Of a DNA stretch of 44,176 bases, positions 1 through 7,009 are shown one piece after another. Every line of letters begins with the position of its first letter. Position 1 is the stretch's first letter. The position numbers and the translations under genes were made by a program. The DNA comes from Massilia frigida (GTDB taxonomy: Bacteria; Pseudomonadota; Gammaproteobacteria; Burkholderiales; Burkholderiaceae_D). The notes under the pieces were generated by a model. That model saw only the letters and a list, made by a program, of their open reading frames with translations. It did no database searches and was not told where the DNA came from. The stretch is taken from contig NZ_WHJG01000052.1 of assembly GCF_011682175.1 (NCBI RefSeq), forward strand, positions 1 to 44,176, written 5' to 3'.

Positions 1-125
1 TGTCCAAGTGCGCCACCCAAAAGGCAAGAGTAAACGCGATCTTGGCAAAGTTTACAAGCCCCTCTGGCAACTCATTGAATGTAAACGACTTTTTGGAACG
101 CTACGGACTTATGTATAAGGGCATG
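1..125 (-). mobile_element. Outer end of an IS4-family (IS50/Tn5-like) element, partial
   Basis: This segment is the exact reverse complement of the last 125-127 bases of the window. It ends with a 19-bp tip at 107-125 that reads CATGCCCTTATACATAAGT on the minus strand. That is very close to the Tn5 outer end, which carries TTATACACAAGT. A diverged copy of the same sequence (1416-1536) lies directly upstream of an IS4-type transposase, so this segment should be the 5' flank of a transposase running leftwards out of the window. No coding part is inside the window. The boundary could be 125, 126 or 127, because two further bases match by chance or by assembly. Confidence 0.75.
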
Positions 126-455
126 CCTTTACGCCGGTCGCCGCCTGCCCAATAATCAGGCGTCCGGCAAGCTGGTCCCAAGAGATAGAAACGCCCCTGG
201 TTTTGACGACAAATAGGATAACGACGCGTCATCGGAAGGTTCACTTTCGTTCGTCTCTCTGATCCTTACCTGCCCGAGGTACGGCCTCGGCGCTTTGCCT
301 CCAACGCTCACCACCACGGCTCTTGGCCGCAGCAGCTTGGGGTGGTTTGAAGCCCGCTCCTGAAAGCCGACTTCGAGGGGCCTACCCTCATCTTTCACAT
401 AGCTTTGACACAGTCCGTCAGTTCATGCCGAACTTCCTTTCTGTGTGCCTAAGGC
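126..455 (-). other. Unidentified segment between two IS pieces; possible 5' fragment of a group II intron
   Basis: About 330 bases separate the left IS end from the point near 455 where the IS4 transposase reading frame breaks off after its WEIE motif. I find no convincing protein. An 80-codon open frame at 156-398 on the minus strand matches nothing I know. Read on the minus strand, the segment is rich in short stem-forming purine tracts and contains GACGAACGAAAGTGAACC near 224-241. That resembles the conserved, structured 5' domain of bacterial group II introns, several of which insert into IS elements. No intron-encoded reverse transcriptase or domain V is present here, so the identification is tentative. 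It could equally be other foreign DNA. Confidence 0.25.
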
Positions 456-1415
456 AAACTCTCGATCTCCCAACGTGCCCGGTACCAATCGATCAATTCG
501 ACCGCCTGCTCGCGCGTCTCGACTGCACGGTTCGTCAGCAAACGCCACTCGACTGGCTTGGTGCCGGCCGGTGCGCCCACCTCGCGCGCAATCAGGCACG
601 TGACGGTCAGACGAGCGTGTTTGCCGTCGCTGATCTCGACTTCGCGTGCCCACAATTGTTGTCGTACGCTGCGCGCCTTGCGGTTCTCACGGGCTCCCAG
701 CATGAATTCGATCTCGCCGATCGGTACCCCTGCCGTGGTCGTATCCCACAGCTTAGCGCCGTCACCGGCAGGCAGACATCGGTCATGTTTGGCGCGCACC
801 AGCCAATCGGCTGGCGTATGCAGTTCGTGCGCGCGGCGCATCATGTCGACCATGTCCGCTTCCCGGTCGGCCAGATAGACCAGCCTTGTACCGGGCATCT
901 CGGCGGCCATCTCCGCCACCCGCTCATAGCCTTCCACCCAGCGTAGACTCTCCTTCTGGCCTGGCCGCACGCCGTCGTCGCCGCGCTTCTCGCGTGCCCA
1001 CATCCAGGCATCGAGCACGCCGAGCGGTTCGCGTTCCGTCGTTACCGCCAAGGTCGGGTGCAGGTACATACCGCGCCGCGCCTCATAATTGAGCGGGCCC
1101 AGCCCAGCAATTTCCTGACCGTTAAAGTCCAGTTCCGTCGTGTCCTGGATGCACAGCACCACTTTCTGTTCACGCATGCGTTCCTGAGTGCGCGCCCAGT
1201 GTGGTGCCAGGATGCTCTCCCAAGTAACGTCCGAGTTGCGCAGAAAGCGGTACGCAGCACAAGTCTCGCTCCAGGTGTCGCACGCTTCCGGAATGCTGGC
1301 CGTCGGTTTGGCTGCAAGTCGTTCCATCAATTTTTTTCGCTCTCTTGTCAAGACGGACGTCGCCAAGGTCGAGTGCCGCAAATTCCTGCTCTGTCCACTG
1401 CTGTGCTACTTTCAT
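449..1415 (-). pseudogene. IS4-family (IS50/Tn5-type) transposase, frameshifted and 3'-truncated
   Basis: The start is the ATG at 1415 (MKVAQQWTEQEFAALDLGD), a Tn5-type N-terminal DNA-binding domain. The frame breaks after KRAKK at a run of seven A (1329-1335 on the plus strand is T7). Reading continues one base further along with LMERLAAKPTASIPEACDTW. Catalytic motifs of the DDE/YREK class are visible: first Asp in CIQDTTELDFNG, second Asp in YLADREADM, and Glu in WYRARWEIE. The protein stops three codons after WEIE, so the C-terminal about 100-150 residues usual for Tn5-type transposases are missing and replaced by unrelated sequence. It cannot make a normal transposase unless the A7 run is a sequencing error, and even then the C-terminus is absent. 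Confidence 0.85.
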
Positions 1416-1536
1416 CACGCGTCCGCCCAAAAGACGAGAGTAAACGCGATTTGCCCGAAATTTACAAGCCCTGCTGGTAAGTCATTGAAAGTAAACAGTT
1501 TTTGCCGACGGGTGGGGAGTTGTGTATAACGCTATG
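449..1536 (-). mobile_element. Remnant of an IS4-family (IS50 group) insertion sequence
   Basis: The right end is recognisable: 1518-1536 reads CATAGCGTTATACACAACT on the minus strand, an IS50-type 19-bp tip. The region between this tip and the transposase start (1416-1517) is alignable base for base with the window termini (shared blocks GCGTTTACTCT, GGGCTTGTAAA, TTTCAATGA/TTCAATGA) but clearly diverged. It is therefore a relative, not an identical copy. The left end is lost at about 455, together with the 3' part of the transposase. No target duplication can be tested because one end is missing. Confidence 0.75.
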
Positions 1537-1541
1537 GGCTA

Positions 1542-1561
1542 TACTGTATGGATGTACAGCA
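1542..1561. promoter_or_regulatory. LexA (SOS) box
   Basis: TACTGTATGGATGTACAGCA contains CTG-N10-CAG and matches the E. coli type consensus TACTGTATATATATACAGTA at 16 of 20 positions. It lies six bases from the IS tip at 1536 and just upstream of a decayed small gene (1553-1870). The IS therefore inserted immediately beside the operator. Whether anything is still expressed from it is unknown. Confidence 0.6.
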
Positions 1562-1870
1562 CAGTCAAAAGATGACGAGTTCGCGGGGCGCGTCGGCTGG
1601 ACCGGGACATATATGCGGACCTTGGCGCTGCCGGCCATCTGACGATGTGCGCGGTTGAGACGTGGCATGAACTGAAATTTGTTTGCAGTTGGGACGGATG
1701 CGCGACCGGAGCCGATCATCCCGGTGCTTTTCGAGCCAGTGCTCGTGGCGATGCACGGGAACCGGATGTCGTTTCGCGCGCTGGAGCGGCGAGGCCATCA
1801 GCACGATCCGAATGCCGTGTCCATCATGCAGGAGTGGTCCGTTCAGAACACGAGGGGGGAGGGAAGTTAC
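1553..1870 (+). pseudogene. Decayed small gene downstream of a LexA box
   Basis: Three overlapping reading frames each carry protein-like sequence that joins into one plausible small polypeptide. The first reads KDDEFAGRVGWTGTYMRTLA from about 1567. The second reads MCAVETWHELKFVCSW from 1645. The third reads EPIIPVLFEPVLVAMHGNRM from about 1700, followed by SFRALERRG and later AVSIMQEWSV. The parts resemble a short hypothetical protein I associate, from memory, with Oxalobacteraceae, carrying an LVAMxGNRMxFRG-like segment. At least two frameshifts and a stop separate them, so no intact product is possible. Function is unknown. The LexA box suggests it was once damage-inducible. The rest of the 1537-1932 gap holds nothing else I recognise. 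Confidence 0.45.
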
Positions 1871-1932
1871 AGGGTGTCGCTCCGCGCCTGCGGAACGGTG
1901 TGCCCTTGCAAGGGCACACTGCGTAAACAGGC

Positions 1933-2868
1933 CTAGTCTGAACTCATCGCCTGCCGCTGACGCTCCATGAATTCCTGTAATGTGTCGATGCCGCGCAGTT
2001 GAAGAATTGTATTGCGGACCGCTGCTTCCAACAGCACAGCGATGTTGCGCCCTGCCGCGACGGGAATCACGACTTTGCGAATCGGCAGCCCCAACACATC
2101 CTCGGTCGGGAACAAAAACGGCAAGCGCTCGACTTCTTCTTCCAGCGCGCTACGGCGCACGAGATGGACGATCAGCTTGAGGCGCATCTTGCGCCGCACG
2201 GCTGTCTCGCCAAAGATTGCCTTGATATCCAGCAGCCCCAGGCCGCGCACTTCCAGCAGGTTTTGCAGCAGCGCCGGACAGCGTCCTTCGATCATGTTCG
2301 GCGCGATGCGCGAGAACTCCACCGCATCGTCGGCCACCAGCCCATGGCTGCGCGAAATGAGTTCCAATCCCAACTCGCTCTTGCCCAGGCCCGAGTCGCC
2401 GGTAATGAGCACGCCCACGCCCAGCACGTCCATGAACACGCCATGCATGATGATGCGCTGCGCGAGCTTCTTGGACAGGTACACGCGCAAGAAGTCGATC
2501 ACCTGCGCGGCCGGCAGCGGCGTGGAAAACAAGGGGATGTTCTGCTCGTCGCAGATGGCCAGGATATCGGGCGGCGTATCGAGACCCTGCGCGATGATCA
2601 GCGCCGGCGGCCCGCCGGCAATGAGCTCGCCGATCACGTGGCTGCGCGAACCGGATTTAAGCCGGTGGTAATACGTCAGTTCCTGGTGTCCGAATACCTG
2701 GATGCGGCCCGGGTGGATCAGATTCAGGTGGCCGACCTGGTCGGCGGCGGAGGCGACGTCGCCCGAAATGAGGCGTTCGCCGCCGGGAAAGCCGGCGAAC
2801 CAGCCCAGCTGCAGACTTTCGCGATTGTCGTCGTACAGCCGTTGGATGGTCAGCGGAGTTTGCAGCAT
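1933..2868 (-). CDS. hprK: HPr kinase/phosphorylase
   Basis: The 311-residue protein has the usual length for HprK. It contains the Walker A motif GDSGLGKS at 157-164, the catalytic His of the [10 protein letters not shown] segment at 142, the acidic VADDAV motif around 178-183 and the family signature [12 protein letters not shown] near 204-215. The N-terminal 130 residues form the HPrK-N domain. HprK phosphorylates HPr on serine and reverses this in response to metabolites. In betaproteobacteria it usually belongs to a reduced regulatory PTS rather than a sugar importer. It follows ptsN on the same strand after 51 bases that contain a GGGCGC-CAAC-GCGCCC hairpin (2891-2906), which could tune the ratio of the two products. 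The usual downstream neighbour rapZ is absent; a decayed gene and IS debris are found instead. Confidence 0.97.
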   Translation of the reverse strand: MLQTPLTIQRLYDDNRESLQLGWFAGFPGGERLISGDVASAADQVGHLNLIHPGRIQVFGHQELTYYHRLKSGSRSHVIGELIAGGPPALIIAQGLDTPPDILAICDEQNIPLFSTPLPAAQVIDFLRVYLSKKLAQRIIMHGVFMDVLGVGVLITGDSGLGKSELGLELISRSHGLVADDAVEFSRIAPNMIEGRCPALLQNLLEVRGLGLLDIKAIFGETAVRRKMRLKLIVHLVRRSALEEEVERLPFLFPTEDVLGLPIRKVVIPVAAGRNIAVLLEAAVRNTILQLRGIDTLQEFMERQRQAMSSD

Positions 2869-2919
2869 GAACGGGTCTTCAGAAAAGTGAGGGCGCCAAC
2901 GCGCCCGGCACGAAGAAGT

Positions 2920-3402
2920 TTAACCCAGGGCTTGCAGACTTGGTTGCCAATTGATGATGCGCGCGTGGACCGATTTCGGGTCCGGATCGGTGGCCAGCGC
3001 TGTGCGGAAACCGTCGTCGGAAAACATCTCGGCGATCTCGGACAAAATCTCAAGGTGCTGCTGGGTCACATGATCGGGAATGAGCAGGAAGAACAGCAGG
3101 TTGACCGGCTGGCCATCGGGCGACTCGAACGGAATCGGTTCGAGTAGCCGCACGAAGGCGGCCAGCGGCGACTTGAGGCTTTTGCTGCCCTTGATGCGCC
3201 CGTGCGGCACGGCCACGCCATGGCCGAGCCCGGTTGAGCCGAGGCGCTCGCGCGCAAACAGGTTGTCCGAAACGGTCGAGCGGGCAATTCCGCAGTTGTT
3301 CTCGAAGATCAGCCCGGCTTGCTCGAAAGCGCGCTTTTTGCTGGACACTTCGAGATCAAGCAACACGTTCTCGAGCGATAAAATTTTGCTAAGGTTTGTC
3401 AT
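2920..3402 (-). CDS. ptsN: PTS IIA-like nitrogen regulatory protein (EIIA-Ntr)
   Basis: The 160-residue protein starting MTNLSKILSLENVLLD is a single PTS EIIA type-2 domain. The phosphorylatable His is His67, in the GLGHGVAVPHGRI motif. A start nine codons upstream (3429) is possible, but the MTNLSKI start gives the family's typical N-terminus. PtsN takes phosphate from the nitrogen PTS (PtsP-NPr) and controls potassium transport, nitrogen and envelope responses by protein contacts. It is upstream of hprK in the same direction, probably one transcript. The normal partners rpoN and hpf are not upstream; a gene-poor AT-rich gap is found there instead. Confidence 0.95.
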   Translation of the reverse strand: MTNLSKILSLENVLLDLEVSSKKRAFEQAGLIFENNCGIARSTVSDNLFARERLGSTGLGHGVAVPHGRIKGSKSLKSPLAAFVRLLEPIPFESPDGQPVNLLFFLLIPDHVTQQHLEILSEIAEMFSDDGFRTALATDPDPKSVHARIINWQPSLQALG

Positions 3403-3448
3403 AACGCTGAGTATTGGTGCGATGCACAAGGGTGCTTGCGAGCCAGAA

Positions 3449-3595
3449 TTATAGGCCTGTTTGCCAGCTGTGTAATCGGAATTCGTTGTCGATCCATATC
3501 AAGTCTGCATTGACATTTCGCAAGATGAATAGCGATTCATACAAGCCGGAAAACCTGCGCTCGGGGCGGGTGTCGAAAATTTGAATTTCCGCCAT
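3449..3595 (-). CDS. Possible 48-residue small ORF upstream of ptsN
   Basis: An ATG at 3595 opens a 48-codon frame beginning MAEIQIFDTRPERRFSGLYE and ending SWQTGL before TAA. The composition is protein-like and the frame lies in the otherwise empty gap 3403-3839, transcribed toward ptsN. There is no good Shine-Dalgarno sequence, codon use is less GC3-rich than the neighbours, and I recognise no family. It may be a genuine leader or small protein, a remnant of a lost gene, or chance. Confidence 0.2.
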   Translation of the reverse strand: MAEIQIFDTRPERRFSGLYESLFILRNVNADLIWIDNEFRLHSWQTGL

Positions 3596-3705
3596 GAAAT
3601 TGAGGATTTTGCACACAAATGCTGGTCCTTAACGCAGTTTGCCATTTTTCCTGTGCTTGCTGCCCGTTTTTTCAGCGCGACATGTGCTCACGCGCCTGTT
3701 GTTTT

Positions 3706-3735
3706 ATTATAAAGTTGGTGGCCTTTGTCTGTCGC
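3706..3735 (-). promoter_or_regulatory. Candidate sigma-70 promoter facing ptsN
   Basis: On the minus strand GCGACA is followed after 18 bases by TATAAT (plus-strand attata near 3706-3711), in an AT-rich patch. It would give a leader of about 300 bases before ptsN and cover the small ORF at 3449-3595. The rest of the 3403-3839 gap shows only a GGGGAC-ACCA-GTCCCC hairpin at 3807-3822 just beyond queF. Confidence 0.3.
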
Positions 3736-3806
3736 CCGAAAAGCACACTCGTTCCCTTACCGATCACGGTATTCCCGCATAGCAATGCCGTCAAGCGTGC
3801 ACGCAG

Positions 3807-3822
3807 GGGGACACCAGTCCCC
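3807..3822 (-). terminator. Hairpin after queF, possible terminator
   Basis: GGGGAC, loop of four, GTCCCC: a perfect 6-bp stem starting 18 bases past the queF stop codon. There is no T tract, so it is at best a weak or Rho-assisted terminator, or an RNA-stabilising hairpin. Confidence 0.3.
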
Positions 3823-3839
3823 TTGCGCTGCCTCAAACG

Positions 3840-4670
3840 TCACTGGCGGGCGGTGCGCAGATTGGACGGACGGCCCGAGCTGAAGTTGCTGCGCCAAGGG
3901 TTGATGTCCAGTCCGCCACGGCGGGTATAGCGGGCATACACAGCCAGCTTTTGCGGTGCGCACTGGCGCAGGATGTCGGTAAAAATGCGCTCGACACATT
4001 GCTCATGGAATTCATTGTGTTCGCGAAAGCCGATCAGGTATTTCAGCAAGCCGCCCTGTTCGATCTGCGGGCCCACGTAATGGATTTGCACGCTGGCCCA
4101 GTCCGGCTGGCCGGTGACCAGGCAGTTCGATTTGAGCAGGTGCGAGACGAGCGTTTCCTCGACCGGCGCGCTGTCCGTCGCTGCCGTGAGCAGGACGGGC
4201 GAGGGCGAGTAGTTGTCGATCTCGACGTCGAGGCGGTCCAGCAGCACGCCATCGAGTTCACCCATCTTGACGGTGTTGAAGGCGTGCGGTTCGATCAACG
4301 TGATGTGGACCGGCGCGCCGAAGCCGCCGGCCAAATCTTCGTGCAGCAGGGCCAGCAAGGCGTCGCTGCTGGACAGGCGCGTCTGGTTGAACGAATTTAA
4401 ATACAGCTTGAACGATTTCGATTCGACGATGTTGGGCGAGTCGGCCGGCACCGTGATCGTGGCAATCGCCACCTGGGGTTTGCCGCGCATGTTCAGCCAC
4501 GAGATTTCGTAGGCGTTCCAGATATCGACACCGAAGAAGGGCAGGGTGCCGGTGAGCTGGAGTTCATCGCGCTTGCCCTGGCGCGGGATCGGGAACAGCA
4601 AATCCGGCGCGTATTGGGTTTGGTAGGCGGACGTTTTGCCCAGGGGGGATAGAGCGGCGGTGTTGGTCAT
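3840..4670 (-). CDS. queF: NADPH-dependent 7-cyano-7-deazaguanine reductase (type II QueF)
   Basis: The 276-residue protein matches the long (type II, YqcD-like) QueF form. It carries the family signature [11 protein letters not shown] at 83-93 and the nucleophilic Cys183 in [11 protein letters not shown], with the catalytic Asp190 of the same motif. The enzyme reduces preQ0 to preQ1 in the cytosol for queuosine in tRNA wobble positions. It lies downstream of ilvA on the same strand but is separated by a strong REP-like hairpin (4694-4723), so it may have its own promoter. I see no preQ1 riboswitch in the 79-base leader. Confidence 0.96.
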   Translation of the reverse strand: MTNTAALSPLGKTSAYQTQYAPDLLFPIPRQGKRDELQLTGTLPFFGVDIWNAYEISWLNMRGKPQVAIATITVPADSPNIVESKSFKLYLNSFNQTRLSSSDALLALLHEDLAGGFGAPVHITLIEPHAFNTVKMGELDGVLLDRLDVEIDNYSPSPVLLTAATDSAPVEETLVSHLLKSNCLVTGQPDWASVQIHYVGPQIEQGGLLKYLIGFREHNEFHEQCVERIFTDILRQCAPQKLAVYARYTRRGGLDINPWRSNFSSGRPSNLRTARQ

Positions 4671-4693
4671 ATCGATTCAGTCAAATTCAAGCA

Positions 4694-4723
4694 CCGTCGC
4701 TCCCGCGCAGGCGGGAGCGACGG
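4694..4723. repeat. REP-like palindrome (copy 1)
   Basis: CCGTCGCTCCCGC - GCAG - GCGGGAGCGACGG is a perfect 13-bp stem with a 4-base loop. It lies between ilvA and queF. It shares the core TCCCGCGCAGGCGGGA with the element at 25971-26071 and is related to the hairpin at 43287-43308. It resembles the dispersed TTCCCGC...GCGGGAA palindromes common in betaproteobacterial intergenic DNA (dRS3-like in Neisseria). It may also act as a transcript-end stabiliser for ilvA. Confidence 0.7.
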
Positions 4724-4749
4724 CGATCAGGTCAGCGAGGGTAGTGGTA

Positions 4750-6285
4750 TCACCCCAAAAACATCTTATACACCGGATTGGCACTCTCATCCCAGTGACG
4801 GTATCCGAGCGTGGTGAGGAACAGGCGGAACTCTTCCATTTCCTCGGCCGGCACTTGCAAGCCCACCAGAATCCGCCCCACATCGCCGCCTTGATTACGG
4901 TAATGGAACAGCGAGATATTCCAGTTCGGCGCCATGCTGTCGAGGAAGCGCATCAGCGCGCCCGGACGCTCGGGGAATTCGAAACGATACAGCAACTCGT
5001 CATGGGCCAAGGTACTCTTGCCGCCCACCAAATGGCGGATGTGCAGCTTGGCCAGTTCGTCGTGCGTCAGATCGAGTGTCTTGAAGTCGTTCTGCTCGAA
5101 GGTGCGCGCCAGCACGCCGGACTCGCCGCGGCTGGCAATCTGCACGCCCACGAACACGTGCGCCTGGGCCGCATCGCTGACCCGGTAGTTAAACTCGGTC
5201 ACATTGCGCGGCCCGACCAGCGCGCAAAAGCGCTTGAAGCTGCCGCGCTGCTCGGGAATGGTCACCGCGAACACCGCCTCGCGTGCTTCGCCCAGTTCCG
5301 CGCGCTCGGCCACGAAACGCAGGCGGTCGAAGTTCATGTTGGCGCCGCAGGCGATCGCCACCAGGGTCTCGCCGCGCACCGGGTTCTTGCTCATCGCCGA
5401 ACGCTCGATATACGCCTTGGCGCCGGCCACCGCCAGCGCGCCGGATGGTTCCAGGATCGAGCGCGTATCCTGGAACACGTCCTTGATCGCCGCGCAGATC
5501 GCATCGGTATCGACCAGGATGATTTCGTCCACGTACAGCTGCGCCAGGCGGAAGGTCTCTTCGCCCACCAGGCGCACGGCGGTGCCGTCGGCGAACAGGC
5601 CCACGTCGGAAAGGGTCACGCGCTGGCCGGCTTTCAGGCTGCGCGCCATCGCATCCGAATCGGTCGACTGCACGCCGATGATCTTGATGTCCGGGCGGAT
5701 CTGCTTGACGTAGGCCGCCACGCCGCCGATCAGGCCTCCGCCGCCAATGGCTACGAAAATCGCATGGATCGGGCCCGAATGCTGGCGCAAGATCTCCATG
5801 CCCACCGTGCCCTGGCCGGCAATGACGTCCGGATCGTCGAACGGGTGCACAAAGGCGAGGTTCTGCTCTTTTTCGAGCGTCAGCGCGAAGTTATAGGCGT
5901 CGGTGTACGAGTCGCCGTGCAAAATGACTTCGACACGGGCGCCGCCGAATGCCTTGACCGCATCGACCTTCACGCTCGGCGTGGTCGTTGGCATGACGAT
6001 CACCGCGCGGCAGCCGATCTTGGCCGCCGACATGGCCACGCCCTGCGCGTGGTTGCCGGCCGACGCGCAGATCACGCCGCGCTTGAGCTGTGCCGGCGCC
6101 AGGTTGGCCATCTTGTTGTACGCGCCCCGCAGCTTGAAACTGAACACGCTCTGCATGTCTTCACGCTTGAAGTAAATGCGGTTCTCCATGCGCTGCGACA
6201 GGATCGGCGCCAATTCGAGCGGCGTTTCGGTGGCGACGTCATAGACGCGGGCGGTCAGGATTTTTTTGAGGTAGTCGATAGTCAT
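4750..6285 (-). CDS. ilvA: Threonine ammonia-lyase, biosynthetic
   Basis: The 511-residue protein (E. coli IlvA has 514) starts MTIDYLKKILTARVYDVA. The frame is open further upstream, but the ATG at 6285 matches the family N-terminus. The PLP-binding Lys51 lies in SFKLRGAYNKM, and the phosphate-binding Gly loop is GGGGLIGG. Two ACT-like regulatory domains fill residues about 330-511, the arrangement of the isoleucine-inhibited enzyme. It deaminates threonine to 2-oxobutanoate, the first step to isoleucine. It is divergent from the YqaA-like gene, with about 190 bases between. Confidence 0.97.
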   Translation of the reverse strand: MTIDYLKKILTARVYDVATETPLELAPILSQRMENRIYFKREDMQSVFSFKLRGAYNKMANLAPAQLKRGVICASAGNHAQGVAMSAAKIGCRAVIVMPTTTPSVKVDAVKAFGGARVEVILHGDSYTDAYNFALTLEKEQNLAFVHPFDDPDVIAGQGTVGMEILRQHSGPIHAIFVAIGGGGLIGGVAAYVKQIRPDIKIIGVQSTDSDAMARSLKAGQRVTLSDVGLFADGTAVRLVGEETFRLAQLYVDEIILVDTDAICAAIKDVFQDTRSILEPSGALAVAGAKAYIERSAMSKNPVRGETLVAIACGANMNFDRLRFVAERAELGEAREAVFAVTIPEQRGSFKRFCALVGPRNVTEFNYRVSDAAQAHVFVGVQIASRGESGVLARTFEQNDFKTLDLTHDELAKLHIRHLVGGKSTLAHDELLYRFEFPERPGALMRFLDSMAPNWNISLFHYRNQGGDVGRILVGLQVPAEEMEEFRLFLTTLGYRHWDESANPVYKMFLG

Positions 6286-6441
6286 AGTCTGCAAACAAAG
6301 TGATTCTGGGCCGGAAAATCCGGAACGCGATGCTGTTGACGCTGGACTGTGTTGTCGGCGGATGGCCGAGGCTTGCAGTGCGATGCGCGGTTCCGGGTGA
6401 CGGGCTCGGCGTATCGTGTCGTTGCAATAATTTTTCCTCAT

Positions 6442-6447
6442 TATAAT
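6442..6447 (+). promoter_or_regulatory. Promoter -10 element of the YqaA-like gene
   Basis: A perfect TATAAT is followed directly by GG; its last two bases are the first two of an ATG at 6446. A -35 is weak (TTGCAA at 6422-6427 is only 14 bases away). If this is the -10 element, transcription starts near 6454. The 6446 ATG then cannot be used and the ATG at 6479 becomes the start. Confidence 0.5.
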
Positions 6448-6478
6448 GGACGGCTTCAGCAGCCATCAAAGTGCGTCC

Positions 6479-6991
6479 ATGATCGAATCCGCTGTCCTCT
6501 GGCTGCTCAAATTGCTGGCCGCTCCCGCGGTCGGGCTCAGCTCGGTCTTCGTCATAGCGTTCATTTCGGCAACACTGCTGCCGCTCGGGTCCGAGCCGGC
6601 CGTGTTTGCGGTGATCAAGGCCAATCCGGGCATGTTCTGGCCCGCGATCCTGGTGGCGACCCTGGGCAATACCCTGGGCGGTGCGCTCGATTATTTCATC
6701 GGTTACCGCGCCAAGGTCGCGTTTGCGAAAGAGCGCAAATCGCGCTGGTTCGCCTGGCTGGCGCGCTACGGTGCCAAGACCATGCTGTTGTCGTGGGTGC
6801 CCGGGATTGGCGATCCGCTGTGCACACTGGGCGGCTGGCTGCATTTGCCGTTCTGGCCCAGCCTCGGCTATATGGCGATCGGCAAATTCGCGCGCTACCT
6901 GACCATGACTACCGCGCTGCTCTACGTGCCGGATAGTTTTTGGAAGGAGCTGGGCGAGACCCTGTCCAATTTCTGGCACATGTTTTTTTAG
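6479..6991 (+). CDS. YqaA/DedA-like (SNARE-associated) inner membrane protein
   Basis: The 170-residue protein begins MIESAVLWLLKLLAAPAVGL. Hydrophobic segments lie at roughly 1-35, 50-75 and 95-155. The segment LGNTLGGALDYFIGYRA followed by LLSWVPGIGDPLCTLGG is typical of the YqaA branch of the VTT/DedA superfamily, which includes lipid-flipping and membrane-homeostasis proteins. The precise substrate is unknown. An ATG 11 codons upstream (6446) is less likely because it overlaps a TATAAT box. The gene is divergent from ilvA and convergent with the TonB receptor, 18 bases away. Confidence 0.85.
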   Translation: MIESAVLWLLKLLAAPAVGLSSVFVIAFISATLLPLGSEPAVFAVIKANPGMFWPAILVATLGNTLGGALDYFIGYRAKVAFAKERKSRWFAWLARYGAKTMLLSWVPGIGDPLCTLGGWLHLPFWPSLGYMAIGKFARYLTMTTALLYVPDSFWKELGETLSNFWHMFF

Positions 6992-7009
6992 CGGTACCTT
7001 CCGCTTCGT

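Noticed and set aside
323-946. 207-codon plus-strand frame in the IS region
   Set aside because: Antisense to the recognisable IS4 transposase.
3619-3930. 103-codon plus-strand frame
   Set aside because: Overlaps the 3' end of queF on the other strand and has no ribosome binding site or family; Cys-rich by chance.
4671-4749. preQ1 riboswitch in front of queF
   Set aside because: The leader contains only the REP-like hairpin. No preQ1 aptamer pattern was seen.
4636-6303. 555-codon plus-strand frame opposite ilvA
   Set aside because: Shadow frame of ilvA with His/Ala/Arg-rich composition and no motif.
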